Source: Actinomycetes bacterium (GTDB lineage Bacteria > Actinomycetota > Acidimicrobiia > Acidimicrobiales > Palsa-688). Taken from it: a stretch of 17,009 nucleotides of DNA. Location of the stretch: the NCBI GenBank assembly GCA_021808425.1, contig JAKBBS010000059.1, positions 1 through 17,009 on the forward strand, read 5' to 3'. The position numbers were made by a program, and so were the translations under genes. The notes below the pieces were generated by a model. That model ran no database searches, was not told where the DNA came from, and was given only the letters and a program-made list of their open reading frames with translations. Shown here piece by piece: positions 1 through 6,724 of the stretch; the stretch's first letter is position 1, and each line of letters starts with the position of its first letter.

Positions 1-354
1 GTCACGCCGGCGATGGTGGTCGGAGGCGACCTCGGCGTCACCCTCGACCTGGAGACCTGGAACATTCGCGCGGCCCGCAAAGGCGTCCGCCAGTCGACGG
101 ACCTCGTTGCGATGGGCGTCACGTCGGGTGGCGACGGGCCACTCCAGCTGAATCTCGTGCATCACCCGACCGGTGTTGCGGCGACGCGCTCCGCTGACTG
201 GATTGTCATCGTGGCCCACCAAGCCCCCGATGACAAACTCTGGCACGGGCTTCGAAGCGCAGCGTTCGAGATGCACCGCGTCGGGGACTGCTTGGCGCCG
301 AGGCGGGCTCACTCGGCGATAATCGAAGGCCATCGCGTAGGGGTCGCACTATGA
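1..354 (+). CDS. Old yellow enzyme / dienoyl-CoA reductase-type flavoprotein, C-terminal end (5' partial)
   Basis: The reading frame is open from base 1 and ends at the TGA at 352-354, so only about the last 117 residues are visible. The opening residues, VTPAMVVGGDLGVTLDLETW, and the closing GDCLAPRRAHSAIIEGHRVG match the C-terminal pyridine-nucleotide-binding region of FadH / trimethylamine-dehydrogenase-like proteins. In those proteins a final GDC(x)APR...AxxEGxRxG segment is typical. The family couples an N-terminal FMN TIM barrel and a 4Fe-4S cluster to a C-terminal FAD/NAD domain; those parts lie outside the window. The stop overlaps the etfA ATG (ATGA), so the genes are probably co-translated. 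This protein is therefore a likely electron donor or partner of the ETF. It may belong to the mycofactocin-associated FadH/OYE group, but that is inference from the fragment and its neighbours. Confidence 0.8.
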   Translation, partial: VTPAMVVGGDLGVTLDLETWNIRAARKGVRQSTDLVAMGVTSGGDGPLQLNLVHHPTGVAATRSADWIVIVAHQAPDDKLWHGLRSAAFEMHRVGDCLAPRRAHSAIIEGHRVGVAL

Positions 355-1484
355 CCAGCATGCCGGCGCCCGCCGCAGCGAGCGGTGACGTAATCGCAGC
401 AGAGGCGGAGCGGCCTTCGCCGATCGACGAAGCCTGTCTCGCTGTCGTTGTCGTTCGCGACGGGAGGCTTCCAGGGGGTGCCGACGAGGCCGTCGCCCAG
501 GCCGACGGAGCAGTGCTGCTGGTAGGCGGCGCTGCCGACGCCGCCGTGAAGCGTTTGACGGGAGCCCGCCGAGTTTGGGTTCTGCCGTCGGGGACATCGC
601 CAAGGTCGCTTTGCCGGGCGGTCGCCCCGCTCGTTCGCGGCGTGTCGCTTCTAGTCCTGCCGGCATCGCCGGACGGGCGAGACCTCGCCCCGCTGCTCGC
701 TCACAATCTCGGCTGGCCGCTTCTCAGCGGATCCGTCGTCGCCTGTCACGACCCGGCCGAAGGTACCGTCCGCGCGGAGCTTCTGCGAATAGACGGGAGG
801 GTCGTCGTGCCGGCCGTCGCGAAGGCGCCGGCGGTTGTCACCGTGTGGTCGGAGCGGCGTCCCTCGAAACGTGCCGATGTGAGCGTCGACCGGGGTGGTG
901 TCTCGATCGTCGAGCTAACCGTGCGGGCACCCCTGTCGGCCGGCGACGCGCCCCGACCGGCGTCGGCCGGGGAGGTCGCCGATCTGGAGGTGCTCGAAAC
1001 GGTACCGCCGGAGCCCTCGACGATGGACCTAGCCGACGCGACCCGGGTGTTCGCCGGGGGGGCAGGGCTTGTCTCGCGCGAGGCGCGCGACTCGGACGCC
1101 CGCGCCGTGTTCACCTTGCTCGGAGACGTGGCGGAGGCGTTAGGGGCTGCGGCCGGCGCAACCCGAGTGATAAGCGACGCCGGATGGGTCGGCCACGACC
1201 GCCAGATCGGCACCACCGGGGTAAGCGTCGACCCGGACCTCTACGTGGCGTTCGGCATCTCGGGTGCCACCCAGCACACAGGCGGCATCGGCGACGCGAA
1301 CCATGTCGTGAGCGTCAACGTCGACCCTTCAGCCCCCATGGCCCGCATGGCGAACCTGGCGATCGTCGCCGACGCGCCCGAAGTCCTCGGCGAGCTTGCG
1401 AGAAGGCTAGGGGTTGCCACGGAGCTTGGTGTCGGCGTCGGCGGACTCGGCGGCGCAGGCGCAACTAATGAGGGCGGCAGATGA
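351..1484 (+). CDS. etfA: Electron transfer flavoprotein, alpha subunit
   Basis: This is the FAD-binding large subunit of a cytoplasmic ETF heterodimer, which takes electrons from flavin dehydrogenases and passes them to ETF:quinone oxidoreductase. At 377 residues it is somewhat longer than the usual ~320. Residues ~30-165 form the alpha/beta domain. Residues ~235-350 form the FAD domain, with R272, SDAGW (275-279), QIGTTG (285-290), YVAFGISGATQH (298-309) and SVNVDPSAPM (321-330). These correspond to the family's VDAGW, QVGQTG, GISGAxQH and INxDPxAP motifs. The ATG at 351 has an AGGGG 7 bases upstream and overlaps the preceding stop by 4 bases; M4 at 360 is an alternative start. The fixC start overlaps its stop (ATGA at 1481). 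The inserted low-complexity stretch at ~190-225 and the Gly-rich tail are unusual but need not affect function. Confidence 0.93.
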   Translation: MTSMPAPAAASGDVIAAEAERPSPIDEACLAVVVVRDGRLPGGADEAVAQADGAVLLVGGAADAAVKRLTGARRVWVLPSGTSPRSLCRAVAPLVRGVSLLVLPASPDGRDLAPLLAHNLGWPLLSGSVVACHDPAEGTVRAELLRIDGRVVVPAVAKAPAVVTVWSERRPSKRADVSVDRGGVSIVELTVRAPLSAGDAPRPASAGEVADLEVLETVPPEPSTMDLADATRVFAGGAGLVSREARDSDARAVFTLLGDVAEALGAAAGATRVISDAGWVGHDRQIGTTGVSVDPDLYVAFGISGATQHTGGIGDANHVVSVNVDPSAPMARMANLAIVADAPEVLGELARRLGVATELGVGVGGLGGAGATNEGGR

Positions 1485-2860
1485 GTCCAGCCGGCACACC
1501 TCCAGACGCAGGAGCTACGAGCGCTGACACGGCCGAGCACATCTCATCGTCGGTCGACCCTGTCGTCGTCGACGCTGTGGTCGTCGGTGCTGGACCGGCC
1601 GGCTCGGCGGCCGCATACGCCTTGGCGCGTGCCGGACGCTCCGTGGTCGTCGTCGAGCGCGGGCCGTTCCCCGGGTCGAAGAACCTCTACGGCGGCGTCG
1701 TCTACGGCAGAATCCTCGAGCGCATCGAGCCCCGATGGTGGGAGCAGGTCCCAGTGCAGCGCTGGGTGGTGCGCCGCTCGACGATGGTGATGACCCCGAC
1801 GCAGGCAGTCACCGTCGACGTACGCTCGCAGGCCTGGGGCTCTGCCCCCTACAACGGCTTCACCGTCTACCGATCCGATTTTGACAGTTGGCTCGCCTCG
1901 AAGGCCGTCGCCGCAGGTGCACGCCTCGTCTGCTCAACGGTGGCCACCGGACTCCTTCGCGACGGCCACGGCCGGGTGTGCGGAGTGACAACCGACAGAC
2001 CCGGTGGGGACCTGAGGGCCAAAGTCGTCGTCGCGGCCGACGGTGTCAACTCTTTTCTCGCGAAGTCGGCTGGCCTTCATTCACACGACGACTCGTCGCA
2101 CTACACGCTCGGCGCAAAAGAAGTTCTGGCTCTCGACCCCGAGTTGATCGAACAGCGTTTCGGCCTCGCGCCTTGTGAGGGCATGGACATCGAGGCGGTC
2201 GGCGCTACGGGAGGTGTACCCGGCGGAGGGTTCATTTACACGAACCACGATTCGCTCGCTGTCGGCGTCGTAGTCAGCCTCAACGGATTGGCCCGCTCGA
2301 GGCGCCGCCCCGAAGAGCTGATCGAAGGTTTCAAAGCGCATCCCGCGATCGCGCCGTACCTCCGAGACACGTCGATTAGGGAGTACGGGGCCCACTTGAT
2401 TCCCGAAGGCGGCTTTGACACGATGCCGGAGCTCGTGTCGGACGGCCTGCTGGTAGCCGGCGACGCCGCCGGAATGACGCTGGCGGCTGGAATCTGGCTC
2501 GAAGGGGTCAACTACGCGATCGGCGCCGGCCTTGCCGCGGGTGAGACTGCGGCTTCGGCTTTGCGCCAGGGCGACGTTTCGGCTTCCGGCCTCGCTGGAT
2601 ACCGCCGTGCGCTTGAAGCCGGTTTCGTTCTATCGGACCACTCGCGGCTGCGACGTGCGCCGGGCCTCGTGCTTTCCGAGCGGGTGCAGGGCTGCTATAC
2701 AAAGTTGGTTTGTGACGTTGCTGAAGGTCTTTTTACGGTCGACAACACTGCGCCCAAACCCGGGCTTCGACGGCTCCTTGCCGGCGCGAGGAGACGCAAC
2801 CGGGTCGCGTTTCGCGATCTCGTGAAGGACGGCTTCGACGCGGTAAGGACATTCAGGTGA
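1481..2860 (+). CDS. fixC: FixC-type ETF:quinone oxidoreductase flavoprotein
   Basis: This 459-residue FAD oxidoreductase is of the FixC / ETF-QO family, which moves electrons from EtfAB to membrane quinone together with the FixX ferredoxin. Visible motifs are the dinucleotide fold VVVGAGPAGSA (GAGPAG at 36-41) ending in E59, then NLYGGVVYGRIL (68-79, the FixC N(x)(Y/F)GGxxYxxxL motif). These are followed by AADG (185-188), GAKEVLAL (211-218) and the second FAD motif GDAAGMTLA (327-335). Start choice: the ATG at 1481 overlaps the etfA stop and follows GAGGG with 6 bases between. The first ~28 residues are a disordered, Ala/Ser-rich extension before the Rossmann strand. The fixX start overlaps its stop (GTGA at 2857-2860). 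Geranylgeranyl reductases share the fold, but the etfA/fixX/etfB context makes FixC by far the best reading. Confidence 0.92.
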   Translation: MSPAGTPPDAGATSADTAEHISSSVDPVVVDAVVVGAGPAGSAAAYALARAGRSVVVVERGPFPGSKNLYGGVVYGRILERIEPRWWEQVPVQRWVVRRSTMVMTPTQAVTVDVRSQAWGSAPYNGFTVYRSDFDSWLASKAVAAGARLVCSTVATGLLRDGHGRVCGVTTDRPGGDLRAKVVVAADGVNSFLAKSAGLHSHDDSSHYTLGAKEVLALDPELIEQRFGLAPCEGMDIEAVGATGGVPGGGFIYTNHDSLAVGVVVSLNGLARSRRRPEELIEGFKAHPAIAPYLRDTSIREYGAHLIPEGGFDTMPELVSDGLLVAGDAAGMTLAAGIWLEGVNYAIGAGLAAGETAASALRQGDVSASGLAGYRRALEAGFVLSDHSRLRRAPGLVLSERVQGCYTKLVCDVAEGLFTVDNTAPKPGLRRLLAGARRRNRVAFRDLVKDGFDAVRTFR

Positions 2861-3153
2861 GCCTCCGCGTGGAGAAGTTCTCGCTAGCGCAGCGAATGGC
2901 CACCGTAGAGTTCCGCGTGTCCGCCGGCGCCCACATCACTGTCGATTCAGACGTGTGCAGGTCCTGCACGACACGTGAATGTGTCACCGCCTGCCCGGCG
3001 AACCTCTTCGCTGTCACCGCCGACGGCGGGATCCTGTTCAACTACGAGGAATGCTTCGAGTGCGGTACCTGCTACATGGTCTGTAACAGCGAAGGGGCGA
3101 TCACGTGGCGCTACCCTGAGGGCGGTCACGGAGTGGTGTTCCGTCATGGCTGA
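2857..3153 (+). CDS. fixX: FixX-like ferredoxin with eight cluster cysteines
   Basis: This 98-residue ferredoxin is the partner of FixC. The GTG start overlaps the fixC stop and has AAGGA 7 bases upstream. The C-terminal ending WRYPEGGHGVVFRHG (84-98) is the FixX signature (W(x)YPxGGxGVxFRxG). Cysteines are at 34, 37, 42, 46 (Cx2Cx4Cx3CP) and 66, 69, 72, 76 (Cx2Cx2Cx3C), enough for two 4Fe-4S clusters. Rhizobial and E. coli FixX, as I recall them, keep only one full set, the first having decayed to a single CP. The spacing of the first set (x4 between the second and third Cys) differs from the second. It probably wires FAD in FixC to quinone. The etfB start lies inside its last codons. Confidence 0.92.
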   Translation: MSLRVEKFSLAQRMATVEFRVSAGAHITVDSDVCRSCTTRECVTACPANLFAVTADGGILFNYEECFECGTCYMVCNSEGAITWRYPEGGHGVVFRHG

Positions 3154-4054
3154 GCACAGCTTCGTCGTGGCGTGCCTGGCGCCCGACGACCAGATGATCG
3201 AGGTGGACTCGTCTTGGGGGAGGGTGACCGTAGACGAGCGTCGCTCGACGCTTAGCGCAGCCGACGGCGCGGCATTAGAGCACGCGCTACGACTTGGCGA
3301 GATCTGGGATGTCGAAGTGGTCGCCTTCGCGGTGGGGCCGTCGCAGATCGACGCCGCGCTGCAGGAGGCGGCCGCTCTTGGAGCGGATGTTCGTCGCATC
3401 GACAGTGTCGGCTGCGTACACGAGCCAAGCGGCGGCGTCAGGGCCCTCTCGCCTTGCGAGATAGCCGGAGAACCACTGTGGGTCGCCCGTCAGCTGGCCG
3501 CTGGGATACGCAGCGTCGGTTCCCCGGCGCTCGTGATTTGCGGTGACCTGTCGAGCCGTCACGGGATTGGAACACTCCCCGGGGTGCTCGCAGCTGAGCT
3601 TGAGCTACCGCAGGCGTTGGGGTTGGTTTCGCTCCAGGTGTCATCTGACGGGACTTTGATAGTGGAACGGCGCCTCGATAGTGGTTGGCGGGAGCGCATA
3701 GTCGTCGACCGGCCAGCTGTACTGTCAGTGGAAGCGGCGGGAGTGCGCCTTCGAAGAGCGGAACTCGGAGCGCTGCTCACGCGCTCCGACTCCGAGGTCC
3801 TCGCCCTGCCGGTCTCGTCACTGACACCTCCTCGCCCGGCTCACCACGGCGTGCTCCTTGGGACACCCGTCGCCTACCGGGCCCCTCCTAGACGCGTCGA
3901 AGCGCCGAGCGGAGACGCCCATCAGCGCCTTCTATCGATCACAGGTTCGGAGCAGACACAGGTTGTGAGTCGTGTGATCGGACCGCTGCCGCCAAGCGAA
4001 GCAGCAGACGAGATTCTCTCGTATCTCCGCCAAAACGGCTATTTCGAAGGGTAG
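3146..4054 (+). CDS. etfB: Electron transfer flavoprotein, beta subunit (divergent)
   Basis: This is the small ETF subunit, 302 residues against ~250-260 usually. The ATG at 3146 overlaps the end of fixX by 8 bases, so translation is probably coupled; a weak GGAG lies 12 bases upstream. N-terminal features fit EtfB: a first strand FVVACLAP, then EHALRLGE (45-52) and VEVVAFAVGP (56-65), matching ALEEALRL and VTVVxxGP. The family's AMP/FAD loop (Q-A-x-D-x-D-T/S-x-Q-V-G-P) is not recognisable: at the matching place is ICGDLSSRHGIGTLPGVLA (131-149). Either AMP binding is lost or the loop is built differently. The tail from ~250 ends in a helix-rich segment, SEAADEILSYLRQNGYFEG. The order etfA-fixC-fixX-etfB, with the subunits split, is also unlike common etfBA pairs. 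A mycofactocin-associated EtfB is the closest description I can offer, from memory of that family. Confidence 0.85.
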   Translation: MAEHSFVVACLAPDDQMIEVDSSWGRVTVDERRSTLSAADGAALEHALRLGEIWDVEVVAFAVGPSQIDAALQEAAALGADVRRIDSVGCVHEPSGGVRALSPCEIAGEPLWVARQLAAGIRSVGSPALVICGDLSSRHGIGTLPGVLAAELELPQALGLVSLQVSSDGTLIVERRLDSGWRERIVVDRPAVLSVEAAGVRLRRAELGALLTRSDSEVLALPVSSLTPPRPAHHGVLLGTPVAYRAPPRRVEAPSGDAHQRLLSITGSEQTQVVSRVIGPLPPSEAADEILSYLRQNGYFEG

Positions 4055-4063
4055 GAACGCCGT

Positions 4064-5218
4064 CTACGCCGGAATGGCGGGAGTCGCCGGTGCCGCCTGC
4101 AGCTTCTGTGGATTCGGCGGTGCTGCGACCGTCACCTTCTCGCCCCAGTTGCTGAACGTGTCCACAGTAGAACCGTTCTGGGTGTCCCCGTAGGACAGCG
4201 ATAGCGGCAGAAATGGGTAAGTCGTCGAAATGGTGAGCGTGGCGCGGTCTCCGGCACCGGACCTGTTGTTGAAAGCGTTCTGGGGGATCGCGCCGACGAG
4301 CGCTATCTCGCCGGGAGCGGGAGACCTGACGACTCCAAGGGGGCCACCGAGGTCGATGAGACCGTCTACGAGCGTGGTGAGCTGAAGCTCCTGGATTGCC
4401 GCTTGAATCGGGAGGCTCGTGTGCGGGACTGCAATCCAAAGACCGGAGTACCGGGTAGCGCTGCCTGACGGGAAGCCGAACGAGCGTAGGCTTGCGTCAT
4501 TTCCTAGTATGTAGAGCTGGCCGTTTGTAGACAACATTTGCAGCGATGTCGACCCGATAGCCGTCTGGACGCTTCCACCGGCGACCGACACGTCGCCGAT
4601 CGCGTGCGCTGACAGCGAACCACGGCTGTCGGCCTCGAAGATGTGCGTGGAGCCGGAGTGTATCGCTGCAGCGACGCTCGTCTGCAGGATCTGCGCAGCG
4701 CTTAGGCCGACGAGGCTCGGGCGGACTTTCGGTCGTGTCGATTGAAACGCGTAGAGTCCGCCGGCCACTACTGCTAGAGTTGCCGCCATCGCCGCCGCCA
4801 GCTTCGCCTTGGATGCCGGTCGTCGGGTTGGATACGGCGCTGCGCTGATGGGCGTTGCAGCTTGGAACATGTACGGCGCAGCACCCCCGCCGTGAGGCCA
4901 CGGGTGATCGCTGTCGAGTATCGTGTCGCCCTCGACAAAGCCGCTATCGAAGGCATCCGACGCGTCTCGTACGTCAGAAACGTGCGATGCATCGAAGGTA
5001 TCGCAGGAAGACGCGTGCCCCCCGAATCCCCTATCGTGTAAGTCCCAATCGCCGACCGGTGACGCCTCGACATCGGCCGCCTCTTCAGGGACCCTCGCCG
5101 AAACGTTGAAAGCCGCGAGGAAGTCGAGAAGGGCCCCACTCGCCCGGTCATTACCGTCAAGTCCGACGCCCAGGCTGCCGTGAGAACTATCGTCGGTAAG
5201 TGACATCGCGAAAGTCAT
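4064..5218 (-). CDS. Single-pass membrane protein of unknown function with extracytoplasmic domain
   Basis: I do not recognise this 384-residue protein. Residues 1-138 are acidic and low in complexity, with a Asp/Ser/Ala-rich run at ~72-98. A basic stretch (RRPASKAK, 132-139) then precedes one hydrophobic helix, ~139-158. This predicts an N-in single-pass protein with residues ~160-384 outside. The outer part begins with LSAAQILQTSVAAAIHSGSTH and continues in alternating beta-strand-like segments ending in an Ala/Pro tail. This is reminiscent of LolA/LppX-type lipid- or ligand-binding folds, where a similar S(A)AQxLxxxxxAAxxxGSxH opening occurs; that is only a resemblance. The start could be ATG 5218 or ATG 5206 (M5); neither has a clear Shine-Dalgarno. 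It converges on etfB with 9 bases between the stops. It is 127 bases downstream of the glc operon end, so it may be its distal gene or independent. Confidence 0.7.
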   Translation of the reverse strand: MTFAMSLTDDSSHGSLGVGLDGNDRASGALLDFLAAFNVSARVPEEAADVEASPVGDWDLHDRGFGGHASSCDTFDASHVSDVRDASDAFDSGFVEGDTILDSDHPWPHGGGAAPYMFQAATPISAAPYPTRRPASKAKLAAAMAATLAVVAGGLYAFQSTRPKVRPSLVGLSAAQILQTSVAAAIHSGSTHIFEADSRGSLSAHAIGDVSVAGGSVQTAIGSTSLQMLSTNGQLYILGNDASLRSFGFPSGSATRYSGLWIAVPHTSLPIQAAIQELQLTTLVDGLIDLGGPLGVVRSPAPGEIALVGAIPQNAFNNRSGAGDRATLTISTTYPFLPLSLSYGDTQNGSTVDTFSNWGEKVTVAAPPNPQKLQAAPATPAIPA

Positions 5219-5345
5219 TCGGGCGCGCCCCGCACTTGCTCAAGCCGCGGCGCTCCAGGAGGCGCCTCGTTTCGTGTTTGGACACCGGCGTACTGTTTTC
5301 CGGGGAGCGATATGAGCAGATCGAAGCGGCCCGAAGGGGATTGTC

Positions 5346-5552
5346 TCAGGGTTCCGAGGGGTCATCGTCCAACCCGGCGAGGAGGGACGCTGCCTTGTCG
5401 ACCTGACGTCGCGCCTGAGTGATGCGTCGCTCCATGAGGTCGCTCTTCCCTCCGGCCTCGATGGATCGGCGAAGCCGCACGATCGCCATGTCGGCGAGCT
5501 CCTCGGAGATCGATTCCAGGCGCGACACGATGTCAGGGGGATCGACGCTCAT
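5346..5552 (-). CDS. Small helical protein co-translated with glcF
   Basis: The 68-residue product starts at ATG 5552, which overlaps the glcF stop (ATGA, 5549-5552); an upstream extension would sit wholly inside glcF and is unlikely. The sequence is highly charged and heptad-like: VSRLESISEELADMAIVRLRR followed by RRITQARRQVDKAASLLAGL. This suggests two amphipathic helices or a coiled-coil hairpin. There is no signal peptide, cysteine or membrane segment. I do not know its function. Position suggests a small accessory or assembly factor expressed at the same level as the glycolate oxidase subunits, but that is only inferred from coupling. Confidence 0.7.
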   Translation of the reverse strand: MSVDPPDIVSRLESISEELADMAIVRLRRSIEAGGKSDLMERRITQARRQVDKAASLLAGLDDDPSEP

Positions 5553-6724
5553 GACAGGCCGGCTCGTTCGGCGACGATCCGCATGGGGTGGATCGCCTTG
5601 ACGCCTCCTGCGCTCAGCCAAAGCGAGCAGCCGGGGTTGGCGCTTGCCACTACGTCGGCGCCGGCCGCGGCGATGACATCAACCTTAGCGTCGCGTATCG
5701 CTCCGGCCATCGCAGGGCGGAGCACGCTGTAGGCACCTCCTGCCCCGCAGCATCTCCCTTCGTCGGTGAGCTCGACTAGTTCGCCGTAGGGGGCCAGGAC
5801 CTTGCGGACGGGCATGTGGGCGCGCTGAGCGTGGCGGAGGTGACAGGGGTCCTGCACGGCTATGCGGAGGGGACCGAGGTTGCTCTTCGGTGATGGGAGC
5901 AGGTCGGCCCGCTCGGCTATCCACTCGTGGATGTCGAATACACGCGTAGAGAAAGTCACGGCTTCGCTACTGCGCAGCATTCGGCCGTAGTCGCGAAGCT
6001 GCGCTCCGCAGCCGGCGGAGTCGACGAGGATCGGGGATTCACCGGGAAATGAGCGCATCACCCGCCGGGCGATCGTCTCTGCTCGATCCGCCAAGCCCGC
6101 GTGGGAGTGCATCGCTCCGCAGCAAGCAGCGTCGAGACCGGGAAGCGACACCCCGAAACCCATGGCGCCGAGAACGTCGATTCCTGCCTTGTGGACGTTT
6201 CGCTGCCAAGCATCCATGACACAGCCGGTGAACATCCATACGTCCTTACCGCTCGCACGAAGGGGTGGCTGGCGCATCGGCAGCTTCGGGAGGCTCAAGC
6301 GCCGCGAAACCGCTCCGGGTATCAGCCGGCTCATCTGCGCGATTGCGCCTGCTGCGGTGAGGGCATGCAGAAGCCTTGGGCGCTCCAGGACGCCGTACGC
6401 GACCTTCTGCCACCGTGGAACCGTCGACGCGGCGATTGCCGCCCTCGTTTGTTCCATTAGGGATCCGAAATGGACAGACGACGGGCAGGCGGTCTCGCAC
6501 GCCCGGCACATGACACACGACAGCATCATGTCCTCGAACGCCTCGCCTAGGGGCGCCCCTGCGACGGCAGAGCGCATTGCGGCGATGCGACCCCGCGGCG
6601 ATTGCCCTTCCTCTCCTGACACTCGGAAAGTCGGGCAGTGGGCGAGACAAAGGCCGCATGAGACGCAACCTGCAAGTTCGTCAGGGTCGAGTCGGAGGGG
6701 CAAAGGTGAGCTTTCTTGCTTCAT
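5549..6724 (-). CDS. glcF: Glycolate oxidase iron-sulfur subunit GlcF
   Basis: This 391-residue iron-sulfur subunit of the GlcDEF complex passes electrons from the FAD subunits toward the membrane quinone pool. The N-terminal bacterioferredoxin-like domain has two 4Fe-4S motifs: C20-x2-C23-x2-C26-x3-C30P and C70-x2-C73-x2-C76-x3-C80P. Downstream are the two CCG domains, seen as DAACCGAMHSHAG and, near the C-terminus, DPCHLRHAQR with GRCCGAGGAYSVLRPAMA. Start choice: ATG 6724 has GGGAG 4 bases upstream and overlaps the glcE stop (ATGA). The longer open frame upstream (to 6973) is antisense-like, Arg-rich sequence inside glcE and is not used. Length and motif order match GlcF; LutA/GlpC relatives differ in having one domain set or other partners. 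Confidence 0.94.
   Translation of the reverse strand: MKQESSPLPLRLDPDELAGCVSCGLCLAHCPTFRVSGEEGQSPRGRIAAMRSAVAGAPLGEAFEDMMLSCVMCRACETACPSSVHFGSLMEQTRAAIAASTVPRWQKVAYGVLERPRLLHALTAAGAIAQMSRLIPGAVSRRLSLPKLPMRQPPLRASGKDVWMFTGCVMDAWQRNVHKAGIDVLGAMGFGVSLPGLDAACCGAMHSHAGLADRAETIARRVMRSFPGESPILVDSAGCGAQLRDYGRMLRSSEAVTFSTRVFDIHEWIAERADLLPSPKSNLGPLRIAVQDPCHLRHAQRAHMPVRKVLAPYGELVELTDEGRCCGAGGAYSVLRPAMAGAIRDAKVDVIAAAGADVVASANPGCSLWLSAGGVKAIHPMRIVAERAGLS

Noticed and set aside
575..1468. 297-codon open frame inside etfA
   Set aside because: Arg/Gly-rich composition and no motifs; etfA in the other frame is certain.
2975..3145. N-terminal extension of EtfB
   Set aside because: It is fixX read in another frame; EtfB similarity begins at ATG 3146.
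5219..5345. Promoter or terminator between the 68-residue gene and the membrane protein gene
   Set aside because: Only short imperfect hairpins and no convincing -35/-10 pair in 127 bases.
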